A stretch of DNA of 52,013 nt, from assembly GCA_027006055.1 (NCBI GenBank), contig JALTKX010000180.1:1-52013 (forward strand). The letters are read 5' to 3'. Origin of the DNA: Calditrichia bacterium (lineage in GTDB: Bacteria; Calditrichota; Calditrichia; Calditrichales; J004). The first letter of the stretch is position 1. Every line of letters starts with the position of its first letter. This document shows positions 8,535-16,956 of this stretch, piece by piece. Made by a program: the position numbers and the translations under genes. A model generated the notes under the pieces. It worked only from the letters and a program-made list of their open reading frames with translations, did not search any database and was not told the origin of the DNA.

Positions 8535-9231
8535 AAGCGATCTTCTGACGCATCAGGGCCCCCAGCCAAACATAGGTAAAGGCCAGCAGGATGGCCAGAA
8601 AAGGCTCCCAGTTAAAAACATTATAGGCCTTGCCCATGGAAACGATTGCCGTAAACAGGAACAGGACAAAGCTGTACCAGCCGAACATATCTATGCTGTT
8701 TTTGCGCACCAGGTGCAGGCCGATGCCCATAAACCAGCTGCTTATGAGGATTTCGGCAAAGAGCCGCATTTGAATGGCCGTGGCTTCAAAAAGGTCATAC
8801 ATCAGGCGCGCGCTTTCATGCCCGTGTGCCAGGGCCCGCGCCGCAATGGGTGACGAGGCGAAAAAGATGATGCCGCTGATAAGCATAAGAATAAAACCCA
8901 CCATGCCCAGCAGATAGGAGAGCGTGGCCAGGGCCGAGGAACGGCTGCTCTGATGCTGCTTAAAAATCTGCGAGGCAGCAAAGGGAACGGGTATCATCAG
9001 GATGCTGAAAACAATCTGATGCAGCCATAAAATGGAATAGGCGAAACTGTGCTTGTTTATCCAGGCCATCAGCAGGCCCGAATCCGATGACATCTGTATT
9101 CTGAAACCGTAACTGCCCAACACCACCAAAACATAAAAAACAAAGGCCAGGGAGAGTATGCCGGCCAGTATGCTGAACAATCCCGCTGTTTTTACCAAAT
9201 AAGGATTATGTCTTCCCCGTGAGTGCTCCAT
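8533..9231 (-). CDS. Multi-TM membrane protein, DUF4386-like
   Basis: A 232-residue integral membrane protein with about six or seven hydrophobic helices. These include a first helix around AGLFSILAGILSLAFVFYVL and others near LLGMVGFILMLISGIIFF and FLAILLAFTYVWLGAL. The overall layout and the short polar loop after helix 4 (ARALAHGHESARLMYDLF) resemble DUF4386-type proteins, whose function is unknown; I am not certain of the family. I start it at the second ATG (9231) because AAGGAAG lies about 5 nt upstream of it. The ATG at 9246 would put the ribosome binding site inside the gene. It converges on the M1 aminopeptidase gene. Confidence 0.75.
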   Translation of the reverse strand: MEHSRGRHNPYLVKTAGLFSILAGILSLAFVFYVLVVLGSYGFRIQMSSDSGLLMAWINKHSFAYSILWLHQIVFSILMIPVPFAASQIFKQHQSSRSSALATLSYLLGMVGFILMLISGIIFFASSPIAARALAHGHESARLMYDLFEATAIQMRLFAEILISSWFMGIGLHLVRKNSIDMFGWYSFVLFLFTAIVSMGKAYNVFNWEPFLAILLAFTYVWLGALMRQKIA

Positions 9232-9246
9232 GCTCTTCCTTTCCAT

Positions 9247-9600
9247 GCCAAATGTACAAACCTATAATTTATTAAACGTATGGAACATAAAACAATAAAA
9301 ATGTCAACTTTATAAAAAACAATTTCATAGTGTAATTTATTCCGTGCAAAACCGGAAAAGAACCGGTTCCGTCCGGGCCGCCTTTTTACGGGATGTTCCC
9401 GCCGGGCTTCCCGTCCGCCAGTGCCTGGCTCCGCCTTTTTCCGGCAGGGTAGCGGCTTCCGGGAAAGCCCTCCATTTTTTTGTATATATTTATGTTGTTT
9501 AGTATTTTATTCACCAATCCATTTACCCGGATTTTAAGACGACCTGCTCTTTAATATGGGCAACAGGTATCATAAACATTCAACCGGACTTGCATAAAGG
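9247..9600. other. Intergenic region between the DUF4386-like gene and EF-G2
   Basis: The left part (9247-9350) and right part (9475-9600) are AT-rich; in between is a GC-rich island (about 9355-9470) with overlapping short inverted repeats such as GAACCGGTTC and CCGGGCTTCCCG. No open frame with a ribosome binding site is visible. A TTTCATAGTG sequence at 9323-9332 resembles the palindromes upstream of the heme operon. The island is not an obvious terminator for either divergent gene. Confidence 0.5.
9480..9508 (+). promoter_or_regulatory. Candidate promoter of the EF-G2 gene
   Basis: TTGTAT (9480-9485) and TATTTT (9503-9508) lie 17 nt apart, about 105 nt before the GTG start. The match to consensus is moderate (4/6 and 5/6), and other AT-rich hexamers are nearby. 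Confidence 0.3.
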
Positions 9601-9614
9601 TAAGGAGGATATCG

Positions 9615-11681
9615 GTGAAAGTATTTAATACGGAACAGATTCGGAATATTGGTATTTTTGGCCATGGCGGCGTGGGTAAAACCATGTTGGCGGAAGCCAT
9701 GCAACTGGGCCTGAAAAATATTACGCGCATGGGCAGTATCGAGCAGGGTTCTACGGTTTCAGACTACAACGTAGATGAAACGGAACGTCAGATTTCCATA
9801 AATACATCACTGATGAATGGCATCTGGCGTGATCATAAACTGAATATCATCGATACCCCCGGATATTCTGATTTTTATGGCGAAGTGGTTGGTGCCATGC
9901 GGGTTATCGATACGGTTTTTCTCGTGGTTTCCGCCAAGTCCGGCGTGGAAGTGGGTTCCGAACTGGTTTGGCAACGGGCGGAAAAGGATGATATTCCGCG
10001 GGTGATCATATTAAATAAGCTGGATCAGGAAAATATAGATTTTGACACGGTTTACAACGGTCTGGTTGAGGATTTTGACCATCGGGTGGTTCTGGCGCAG
10101 TTCCCCGTGAATCCCGGTCCGGATTTTGACCGCATTGTCGATCTGATCCGCATGAAAATGCTGACCTTTAAAACCGACGGCAGCGGTGAGTTCAGCGAGT
10201 CGGAAATCCCCGCCGAGCTGAAGGAAAAAGCGGATGAACTGCACATGAAACTGGTGGAAGCCGTGGCCGAAAGCGATGATACCTTGATGGAAAAGTATTT
10301 TGAGAGTGGTCTGGATGAGGACGATTTCCGCAAGGGCTTAAAGGAGGCAATGGCCCACGACCTGATTTATCCCGTATTCTGCAGCAGTGCCACCGCCAAT
10401 ATCGGTCCCAAAAGATTGCTGGATGTGATTGTGAACTTTTGCCCGGCGCCCAATGAGTTGAAATCCGTTAAAACAGAGAGTGGCGATGAAATAAATCTGG
10501 ATAAAAACGCGCCGTTTTCCGCGCTTATTTTTAAAACCATGGGTGAGCAGCACATGGGTGAACTCTCCTTTATCAAAGTGTTTTCCGGTATTTTAAAAAC
10601 GGGAGAGGAAGTGTTGAACACCAACAGAGACACGCCCGAACGCATTACGCAGATATTTGTGCTTAACGGAAAACAGAAGGATTCCGTGGACAGCCTTATG
10701 GCCGGCGATATAGCCGCGCTGGTAAAACTGAAAGCAACCCATACGGGAGATTCCCTGAGCGATAAGGGCGCCAAAATAAAGTTTCCGGCCATCGAGTTTC
10801 CCAAGCCGCGCATACGCGAGGCCATAAAGCCCAAATCCAAGGGCGATGAGGATAAGATCGGCCAGGGCTTGCATACCCTGCACGAGGAAGATCCGACCTT
10901 TATGTATGAAAACGATCCCGAACTGCACCAGACCATCATTTCCGGTCAGGGAGAAATGCATCTGGCGACGATTTTAAGCAGACTTAAACATCGCTTCGGG
11001 GTGGAAGTGGATGAAGAGGAGCCCCGTATACCCTACAGGGAAACCATCAAAAAAACCGCGGAGGCGCAGGGGAAATTTAAAAAGCAATCCGGTGGACGCG
11101 GGCAATATGGCGATTGTCACTTGCGCATTGAACCCCTGGAACGCGGTGCGCATTTCGAGTTTGTCGATGCCATTGTGGGCGGGGTGATTCCCGGGAAATT
11201 CATTCCCGCCGTGGAGAAAGGCGTTATCGAAACCATGGAAAAAGGGATTCTGGCCGGCTATCCCATTGTGGATGTAAAAGTTACCGTTTATGACGGCAGC
11301 TATCATAATGTGGATTCCTCGGAGATGGCTTTTAAGGTGGCGGCGGCCATGGGTTTTAAGGCTGCCTTTGAAAAGGCCAAGCCGGTTTTACTGGAACCGA
11401 TCTACGAGGTGGAAATCCGTGTGCCCGATGAATATATGGGAGATGTTATGGGCGATATCAGCAGCCGGCGCGGACGTATCCTGGGTATGGATGCCGATGG
11501 CAAATTCCAGGTGGTTAAGGCGGCCGTTCCCCTGGCGGAGTTATACAAATATTCCACCACGCTGCGTTCCATGACGCAGGGAAGGGGCATTCATACCCGC
11601 AAGTTTTCCAGTTATGAGGAAGTACCCGCGGATGCCGCGAAAAAGATAGTGGAAGAAGCCCAAAACAGGGAACAGGAGTAA
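9615..11681 (+). CDS. Elongation factor G-like translational GTPase (EF-G2 type)
   Basis: A 688-residue ribosome-associated GTPase. The GTP-binding motifs are G1 GHGGVGKT (16-23), G3 DTPGYSDF (80-87) and G4 NKLD (134-137). Domains II-V follow, ending with the EF-G C-terminal region (GDISSRRGRILGM, then SYTT-like YSTTLRSMTQGRG). The G1 motif differs from the GHIDAGKT of housekeeping EF-G and fits the second EF-G clade found in many bacteria, whose translational role is less well defined. Some members promote translocation without ribosome-stimulated GTP hydrolysis, and others are implicated in recycling. GTG start, with TAAGGAGGAT 5 nt upstream. It is a single-gene transcript with its own terminator, not part of a str operon. 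Confidence 0.93.
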   Translation: MKVFNTEQIRNIGIFGHGGVGKTMLAEAMQLGLKNITRMGSIEQGSTVSDYNVDETERQISINTSLMNGIWRDHKLNIIDTPGYSDFYGEVVGAMRVIDTVFLVVSAKSGVEVGSELVWQRAEKDDIPRVIILNKLDQENIDFDTVYNGLVEDFDHRVVLAQFPVNPGPDFDRIVDLIRMKMLTFKTDGSGEFSESEIPAELKEKADELHMKLVEAVAESDDTLMEKYFESGLDEDDFRKGLKEAMAHDLIYPVFCSSATANIGPKRLLDVIVNFCPAPNELKSVKTESGDEINLDKNAPFSALIFKTMGEQHMGELSFIKVFSGILKTGEEVLNTNRDTPERITQIFVLNGKQKDSVDSLMAGDIAALVKLKATHTGDSLSDKGAKIKFPAIEFPKPRIREAIKPKSKGDEDKIGQGLHTLHEEDPTFMYENDPELHQTIISGQGEMHLATILSRLKHRFGVEVDEEEPRIPYRETIKKTAEAQGKFKKQSGGRGQYGDCHLRIEPLERGAHFEFVDAIVGGVIPGKFIPAVEKGVIETMEKGILAGYPIVDVKVTVYDGSYHNVDSSEMAFKVAAAMGFKAAFEKAKPVLLEPIYEVEIRVPDEYMGDVMGDISSRRGRILGMDADGKFQVVKAAVPLAELYKYSTTLRSMTQGRGIHTRKFSSYEEVPADAAKKIVEEAQNREQE

Positions 11682-11701
11682 TTGAGGCTTTTATAATGGA
11701 T

Positions 11702-11742
11702 AACCCGGTATGAGCAGCTAAAAAAATCATACCGGGTTTTTT
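11702..11742 (+). terminator. Rho-independent terminator of EF-G2
   Basis: AACCCGGTATGA (11702-11713) pairs with TCATACCGGGTT (11727-11738) around an A-rich loop, followed by T residues to 11742. The A-rich loop flank also gives some T-run character on the other strand. Confidence 0.85.
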
Positions 11743-11819
11743 GTAAGGATATGAACAGGCCCGGCAAGGGCCGCCGTGCGCGGGAAGGCACGGAACGGAA
11801 GCGGAAAGGGTTGTAGTTT

Positions 11820-12311
11820 ATGGAACATATGTGGGCGCCCTGGCGCATGGCCTATATTGCCGGGGATGAGGAGAAAACGGCGGGCTGTATTTTTTGCGTA
11901 TTCCCGCAAAAAGAGGATGACCGGCGTTACCTGATTGTACATCGCTCAAAACATTGTTTTGTGATTCTTAATAAATTTCCTTATAACAACGGGCACATCA
12001 TGGTGGTGCCTTACCGCCATACCCATGATTTGCTGGAGTTGACTTCTCCGGAGCAGCAGGATTGCCAGCAAACCATCAACAGGGCCATACGCGCCCTGCG
12101 CGGGGTTTATAAACCCGACGCCATTAATCTGGGTATGAACATGGGCCGCGCGGCCGGCGCGGGAATAGACGCCCACATCCATTATCATCTGGTGCCCCGG
12201 TGGAACGGCGATACCAACTTTATGCCCGTTATTGCCGGAACCAAGGTTATATCCGAATCCCTGGAGCAAAGTTGGAAGCTGCTGTCGGAAGCGATGAGGG
12301 AGATGGACTGA
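11820..12311 (+). CDS. HIT-family nucleotide hydrolase/phosphorylase (AP4A-type)
   Basis: A 163-residue histidine-triad protein. The catalytic triad is HIHYHLVPRW near residues 120-129, and the conserved NKFPYNNGHIMVVPYRH segment lies at about 51-67. The opening MWAPWRMAYI and a CIFC motif (about 23-26) match the bacterial AP4A phosphorylase/hydrolase subgroup of HIT proteins, which act on dinucleoside polyphosphates or nucleotidyl adducts. The start ATG follows AAAGGG. It is the first of four genes whose junctions overlap (TGATG at 12309-12313, then 8 nt, then ATGA), which implies translational coupling. Confidence 0.92.
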   Translation: MEHMWAPWRMAYIAGDEEKTAGCIFCVFPQKEDDRRYLIVHRSKHCFVILNKFPYNNGHIMVVPYRHTHDLLELTSPEQQDCQQTINRAIRALRGVYKPDAINLGMNMGRAAGAGIDAHIHYHLVPRWNGDTNFMPVIAGTKVISESLEQSWKLLSEAMREMD

Positions 12312-12694
12312 TGGTAAGGCTGATCAGGGTAACAATAGCCGTCTCCGATCTGGAAGAGGCCATGCGTTTTTATGAAAAGGCCCTGCAGACCCGGGGGCGT
12401 CTGCTTTCCAGGGGGCGCTGCGCCTTTGAGTGCGGTTCATCGGAAATTATTTGTTATGATCCCCTTCTGGAGGGGGATGATCTGGGACAGGGCTGGTTAA
12501 TGCATCCCCGGCAGTATATCTATTTTAGCGTGGCCAATCTGGATACGGCCTATATTCGTTATAAAAACATCGGATGCAATACCATTGACGCCGCTATTTC
12601 CACCGCCGAGGATGGCCGCCGTTATTTTTGCGCCAGCGACCCTTTCGGCACCCCATTGTGTATTGTAGAGGAGGATAATATCAGTTATGTCTAA
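12311..12694 (+). CDS. VOC-family (glyoxalase/dioxygenase-fold) protein
   Basis: A 127-residue vicinal-oxygen-chelate fold protein. The N-terminal VRLIRVTIAVSDLEEAMRFY is the classic first beta-alpha module, and the second module starts near YFSVANLDTAYIRYKNIG and ends FCASDPFGTPLCIVEE. Substrate unknown: the usual metal ligands are not obvious (no His in the first strand), so it may be a non-metal or binding-only member. I chose ATG 12311 because it overlaps the HIT stop codon (TGATG) and gives a normal VOC N-terminus. An in-frame upstream ATG would read through the HIT gene. It overlaps hutI by 8 nt. Confidence 0.88.
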   Translation: MVRLIRVTIAVSDLEEAMRFYEKALQTRGRLLSRGRCAFECGSSEIICYDPLLEGDDLGQGWLMHPRQYIYFSVANLDTAYIRYKNIGCNTIDAAISTAEDGRRYFCASDPFGTPLCIVEEDNISYV

Positions 12695-13913
12695 GATTGT
12701 ATTTTACAATATCGGCCGTGTTTACACTCCGGATGGCGCTTCCGGCTACGGCAAGGTGCGCGAGCTGAAGGATGTTCAGATATTGGTGGATAATGACAGG
12801 ATTGTCCGCGTTGCCGGCAATGACGAAGAACTTGAGGCGGAACAGCGCATTAATTGCCGGGGGCTGACCCTGTTGCCGGGCTTTGTGGACGCGCACACAC
12901 ATCCGGTGTTTTACAATACGCGGGAGGAAGAGTTTATAATGCGCGTCCGGGGTAAGTCCTATGAGGAGATTGCCGCCGCCGGCGGAGGCATACGCAACAG
13001 TGTGCGTAAATTCCGGCAGGCGGGAAAGGAAGAGATAAAGGAGCTGACCCGCGCCCGCATCCATACCTTTCTGGAATATGGAACCACCACGATCGAAGCA
13101 AAATCAGGCTATGGGCTCTCCACCGCGGATGAACTGAAATCTCTGGAAATAATCCGTGAACTCAACGAGGAGCAATATCTGGAAATGGTGCCCACCTTTT
13201 TGGGCGCCCATGAAATACCCGACGCCTATCAGTCCCGGCGCGGGGAGTATATCGATCTGCTTTGCAATGAGATGATACCGAAGGTGGCCGAAGAGAATCT
13301 GGCCCGTTTTTGCGACGTCTTTTGCGAGAAGGGCGTTTTTACCGTGGAAGAGAGCCGCCGCATACTGGAATGTGGCAAAGGGTACGGTTTAAAGCCCAAG
13401 CTGCACGCCGACGAGCTTTATCCCTTTGGCGGCGCCGAGCTGAGCGCCGAGGTCGGGGCCATATCCGCCGATCACCTGTTGGAGATATCCGATGAGGGCA
13501 TCGCCCGGATGAAAGAGGAGAATGTGCTTGCGGTTCTGTTACCGGGAACAACCTTCTTTTTGGGAAAGGATCGCTATGCTCCGGCGCGGAAAATGCTGGA
13601 AGCGGGGCTGGATGTGGCCATCGCCACCGATTTCAATCCGGGTAGTTCCACCACGCAAAACATGCAACTTATGTGGACCATTTCCGCCCTGAAGATGAAG
13701 ATGCTGCCCGGGGAAATTCTTTGGGCCGTTACCCGTTCAGCGGCCCGGGCCATTCAGATGGAAGACGTGGTGGGTTCCATCGAAGAGGGCATGCAGGCCG
13801 ATTTTGTTCTTTTGGATATCCCCAACCTGAACTACCTGCCGTATCACTATGGGGTCAATCACACCGTTATGACCATAAAAAAGGGACATATTGTTTACCG
13901 GAAGGCCGAATGA
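12687..13913 (+). CDS. hutI: Imidazolonepropionase
   Basis: A 408-residue amidohydrolase-superfamily enzyme that hydrolyses 4-imidazolone-5-propanoate to N-formimino-L-glutamate, the third step of histidine degradation. Landmarks: the metal motif DAHTHPVF (about 69-76), the AAGGGI...VR segment, EAKSGYGLS (about 139-147), LGAHEIP, KLHADE and ATDFNPGSS near residues 315-323. Length and motifs match HutI closely. No other hut gene (hutH, hutU, hutG) is in this window, so the pathway is either encoded elsewhere or HutI serves another imidazolone-like substrate. Its stop overlaps the macro-domain start (ATGA). Confidence 0.95.
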   Translation: MSKIVFYNIGRVYTPDGASGYGKVRELKDVQILVDNDRIVRVAGNDEELEAEQRINCRGLTLLPGFVDAHTHPVFYNTREEEFIMRVRGKSYEEIAAAGGGIRNSVRKFRQAGKEEIKELTRARIHTFLEYGTTTIEAKSGYGLSTADELKSLEIIRELNEEQYLEMVPTFLGAHEIPDAYQSRRGEYIDLLCNEMIPKVAEENLARFCDVFCEKGVFTVEESRRILECGKGYGLKPKLHADELYPFGGAELSAEVGAISADHLLEISDEGIARMKEENVLAVLLPGTTFFLGKDRYAPARKMLEAGLDVAIATDFNPGSSTTQNMQLMWTISALKMKMLPGEILWAVTRSAARAIQMEDVVGSIEEGMQADFVLLDIPNLNYLPYHYGVNHTVMTIKKGHIVYRKAE

Positions 13914-14461
13914 GCAGCGAAATAGATGTTGAAGGGAAAATACTTTCGGTTTTGAAAGGGGATATTACCCTGGCGGATTGTGACGCGATCGTAAACGCGG
14001 CCAACAGTTACCTGCAACACGGCGGTGGCGTTGCCGCGGCCATTGTACGCCGGGGGGGAGATGTTATTCAGGAAGAGTGCGACCGGATCGGCTATACACC
14101 CACGGGAAGGGCGGCCATTAGCGGAGCGGGAAAATTAAAGGCCCGTTATGTCATTCATGCCGTGGGCCCGGTAATGGGCGAGGGGAATGAGGACGCCCTG
14201 CTGGCGTCGGCCGTGGGCTCCGCCCTGAGTCTTGCCCTGGAGTATTCCCTGGAGTCAATCGCCTTTCCGGCCATTAGTACCGGCATTTTCGGCTATCCCG
14301 TTGAAAGGTGTGCCCGTATATTGCTGGCAACGGCTTACGGTTTTATGAAAAAGGAGCCCCGGGCTCCGCATGTGTCTGTTTATTTGTATTCGGACGAGGA
14401 TTACACGCTGTTTCGGGAGGCGCTGAGCGGCCTGAAGAAAAATCCGGAAGCGGGACTGTAA
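13910..14461 (+). CDS. Macro-domain protein (ADP-ribose binding / O-acetyl-ADP-ribose deacetylase type)
   Basis: A 183-residue macro domain. The signatures are [19 protein letters not shown] (about 18-36), [14 protein letters not shown] (about 38-51), YVIHAVGP (about 80-87) and [10 protein letters not shown] (about 120-129). These bind ADP-ribose, and homologues hydrolyse O-acetyl-ADP-ribose or remove ADP-ribose from proteins. The start is the ATG that overlaps the hutI stop as ATGA; an in-frame upstream ATG lies deep in hutI and lacks support. As the last gene of the coupled HIT-VOC-HutI-macro cluster, it suggests a nucleotide- or metabolite-repair theme, which is inference. It converges on the ClpS-like gene. 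Confidence 0.93.
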   Translation: MSSEIDVEGKILSVLKGDITLADCDAIVNAANSYLQHGGGVAAAIVRRGGDVIQEECDRIGYTPTGRAAISGAGKLKARYVIHAVGPVMGEGNEDALLASAVGSALSLALEYSLESIAFPAISTGIFGYPVERCARILLATAYGFMKKEPRAPHVSVYLYSDEDYTLFREALSGLKKNPEAGL

Positions 14462-14472
14462 GCGGCTCTGTG

Positions 14473-14859
14473 TTAGTTTACGCTAAAGTCAACCAGCGGC
14501 TGGGCGATTTCCAGCGTGGCTTTCATGGAGTCGGTGCAACCGGCAATGCGCCAGTCCGGTCCATAGTTGGTAATTTGATGTCTCTTTAATTCCGCCTGAT
14601 CTCGGTTGCCGGTAAAAACAACCAGCCTGCCGGAAATATCCAGCTTGCAGGCCATCTCAAAAGCGGTGGCCGGACTGTATCCAAAAACATTGCTTAACAT
14701 TTCAACGATATAATCGTAGCTGTGCAGCCGATCATAATGAAGGATAATGTTGAAATGGGGCAGACTGAGTTGAACTTCATGATGGACGGCCGTCTCCGGT
14801 AATGGATGGACGATCTCTTCCGTCTCAAGAAGGTCATTCTTTTTATTGTATACCGGCAT
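14473..14859 (-). CDS. Divergent ClpS-like adaptor protein
   Basis: A 128-residue protein with a ClpS-fold core at about 35-125. The pattern FNIILHYDRLHSYDYIVEML, then FGYSPATAFEMAC and VVFTGNRDQAELK aligns along the length of ClpS, the adaptor that hands N-degron substrates to ClpAP/ClpCP. By eye, the residues that bind the N-degron in ClpS (Asn34, Asp35, Asp36 and His66 in E. coli) correspond to Tyr, Asp, Arg and Leu here, so classical N-end-rule recognition is doubtful. An N-terminal extension of about 30 residues precedes the core. The ribosome binding site AGGAGA lies before the ATG. No clpA or clpC is adjacent. Confidence 0.72.
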   Translation of the reverse strand: MPVYNKKNDLLETEEIVHPLPETAVHHEVQLSLPHFNIILHYDRLHSYDYIVEMLSNVFGYSPATAFEMACKLDISGRLVVFTGNRDQAELKRHQITNYGPDWRIAGCTDSMKATLEIAQPLVDFSVN

Positions 14860-14932
14860 GGTGTTTCTCCTAAAAATCCTTTTTAAGGTTATAGGCAGAA
14901 CATCGGCAGGTGTGTGGCGGAACTTAGGGATT

Positions 14933-15688
14933 TTAAAGGAGTAGCGGGTTTTTGGTCAGTTCCTGATCAATCTCTTTTCTTATGAGGTGAGTTTTGTCCG
15001 TGATAATGCCGCGTACCTCCGGATAGGCGCTCAACCGTTTCCATTCGGCGGGATCATTCACGGTCCAGGTAAAAATCTTTTTATTATGTTGCCGGGCCAT
15101 TTTTATAAAGGCCTCATCGATCAGCCCGGCCTTGGGATGCCAGAAGTCGCTATGCCACAAGGGTTCGGAAAGTTTACGTAAAATATCGTACCGGGAGAAA
15201 AGAAAGCCGGTTTGGATATCGGCGCCGTTGTGTTTGACCATGCGTATAAACATGGGGTTGAATGAGGAAACCCAGAACTGGCTGCGGTAGCCGGAAGCCT
15301 TTATGGTGCGCACCAGATATTTGGCAAGAGGGCCGAAAAAGGGTAAAAACACCTTGGCGTCCAGATTAACGGGCACGGTTCCCTTAAAATGTTCAATAAA
15401 TTCATTCAGCGTGGGAATATAAAAATCCTGCCGGCCGCTGTTGGCGCGTCCCCAGGCGCGCAGTTCCTTTAGTGGGGTCGACCAGGTAAATCGCCTGCGG
15501 TTAAAAAGTCTTTTCAGATAAAAATCGTGAAAAACGATAATCTCCCCCGATCCGCATAATTGCACGTCGATCTCCAGGCCGTTCGCTCCTTGTGCCAACG
15601 CCTGTTCAAAGGCCTCGATGGTGTTTTCCACAAAAGAGTGGTCGGCCCGTCCGCGATGTGAAATGAGATAGGGAATATTCTGTTTCAA
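14933..15688 (-). CDS. Glycerophosphodiester phosphodiesterase (GDPD family)
   Basis: A 251-residue metal-dependent TIM-barrel enzyme that cleaves glycerophosphodiesters to sn-glycerol 3-phosphate and an alcohol. Catalytic and metal residues: H11-R12 (ISHRG), E21-N-T, E39 and D41 (LEIDVQ) and H54-D55 (VFHD). The C-terminal KIFTWTVNDPAEWKRL and GIITDKTHLI segments are typical. There is no signal peptide, so it is probably cytosolic (UgpQ-like). It is transcribed with the minus-strand block, 73 nt upstream of the ClpS-like gene and 142 nt downstream of bshA, so co-transcription is possible but not certain. Confidence 0.93.
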   Translation of the reverse strand: MKQNIPYLISHRGRADHSFVENTIEAFEQALAQGANGLEIDVQLCGSGEIIVFHDFYLKRLFNRRRFTWSTPLKELRAWGRANSGRQDFYIPTLNEFIEHFKGTVPVNLDAKVFLPFFGPLAKYLVRTIKASGYRSQFWVSSFNPMFIRMVKHNGADIQTGFLFSRYDILRKLSEPLWHSDFWHPKAGLIDEAFIKMARQHNKKIFTWTVNDPAEWKRLSAYPEVRGIITDKTHLIRKEIDQELTKNPLLL

Positions 15689-15830
15689 TGCTGCCGCCGG
15701 TTAAATCCTAAAGCTGGTGTTTGCCGAAAATAAAAAATCTTTTAATATAAGACCGTTGAAAAAACAGAAATGAATCATAACGGTTTCCGCATCCTTTTCC
15801 GCCTCCATACCCCTTAATTATCAAGAGCAC

Positions 15831-16955
15831 TTATCCGCCGGTAATTATCTTTTCATAGTAGTTTAGATACTGGGGAACTATTTTTTCGGAATTAAACTCA
15901 TTATAGGCCCTTTTACGGGCATTTCGTGCCAGCCTAAAGTAAAAGGGGCGGTCGCTGATTATGCGGGCTATCCTGTCGGCAAAAGCGGCCGTGTCACCCA
16001 CATCCACGGTAAAACCGGTCTCTCCGTCTATGTTCACTTCCGGCAGACCGCCGGCGTTGGTGGTAACCGCGGGCAGGCCGCAGGCCATGGCCTCCAGGGC
16101 GGCCAGGCCGAAACTTTCATCCTCGCTGGGTAGCAGAAACAGATCGCTGCAGGCCAAAACCTGTTCCACATTTTGCTGCTTGCCCAGAAACTGAATGTGG
16201 TCGCAAAGCCCCTTTTCGCGGCAAAGCTGTTCCATGCGCGAGCGCTCCGGGCCGTCGCCGACCATCAGCAGGCGTACCGGAAACCTGGGGATAAGCCGAT
16301 CCATGACATCCACCAGGTCCACCACGCGCTTTACAGCCCGGAAGTTGGAAATATGGGTCAGGATGATTTCATTATTTTGCCCAAAGCACCGTTGGCGCGT
16401 CAGTTCCTTGTTGTTTATCCAAAAGCGGTCGGGTACAAAATTATGGATGACCTCGATATCATTCTCTACCTGAAAGGTCTTGTAGGTTTCTTCCTGCAGG
16501 TAGCGTGAAACGGCGGTAACCCCGTTACTTTTTTCGATGGAAAATTTTACAATCTTCAAATAGGACGGGTCCGAGCCGATCAGGGTTATATCCGTGCCGT
16601 GCAGGGTCGTGATAAATTTTATGGAATCGTTGCCCATGATTTCGCGGGCCAGATAGGCGCTGGTGGCATGGGGGATGGCATAATGCACATGCAGAATGTC
16701 CAGTTTTTCATGCTCGACCACATCCACCATTTTATGGGCCAGGGAAAGGGAATAGGGCGGATATTCAAACAGGGGATATTGCAAAACATCCACTTCGTGA
16801 AAAAACAGGTTGGTTGTAAAGGATTCCAGGCGATAGGGCAGGGCATAGGCGATAAAGTGGACTTCATGACCCAGGGCGGCCATTTTAATGCCCAGTTCCG
16901 TCGCAACAACCCCGCTGCCGCCGTAGGTCGGGTAGCAGGTGATACCAATTTTCAT
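15831..16955 (-). CDS. bshA: N-acetyl-alpha-D-glucosaminyl L-malate synthase
   Basis: A 374-residue GT4-family glycosyltransferase that joins UDP-GlcNAc and L-malate, the first step of bacillithiol synthesis. The N-terminus KIGITCYPTYGGSGVVATEL is highly characteristic of BshA, and HVHYAIPHATSAYLA, TLHGTDITLIG and SEDESFGLAALEAMACGLP (the EX7E donor-site motif) follow in order. Bacillithiol is the low-molecular-weight thiol of Firmicutes, Bacteroidota and relatives. bshB and bshC are not in this window. It starts 1 nt after the stop codon of the diguanylate cyclase gene, so the two are almost certainly co-transcribed. Confidence 0.95.
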   Translation of the reverse strand: MKIGITCYPTYGGSGVVATELGIKMAALGHEVHFIAYALPYRLESFTTNLFFHEVDVLQYPLFEYPPYSLSLAHKMVDVVEHEKLDILHVHYAIPHATSAYLAREIMGNDSIKFITTLHGTDITLIGSDPSYLKIVKFSIEKSNGVTAVSRYLQEETYKTFQVENDIEVIHNFVPDRFWINNKELTRQRCFGQNNEIILTHISNFRAVKRVVDLVDVMDRLIPRFPVRLLMVGDGPERSRMEQLCREKGLCDHIQFLGKQQNVEQVLACSDLFLLPSEDESFGLAALEAMACGLPAVTTNAGGLPEVNIDGETGFTVDVGDTAAFADRIARIISDRPFYFRLARNARKRAYNEFNSEKIVPQYLNYYEKIITGG

Positions 16956-16956
16956 A

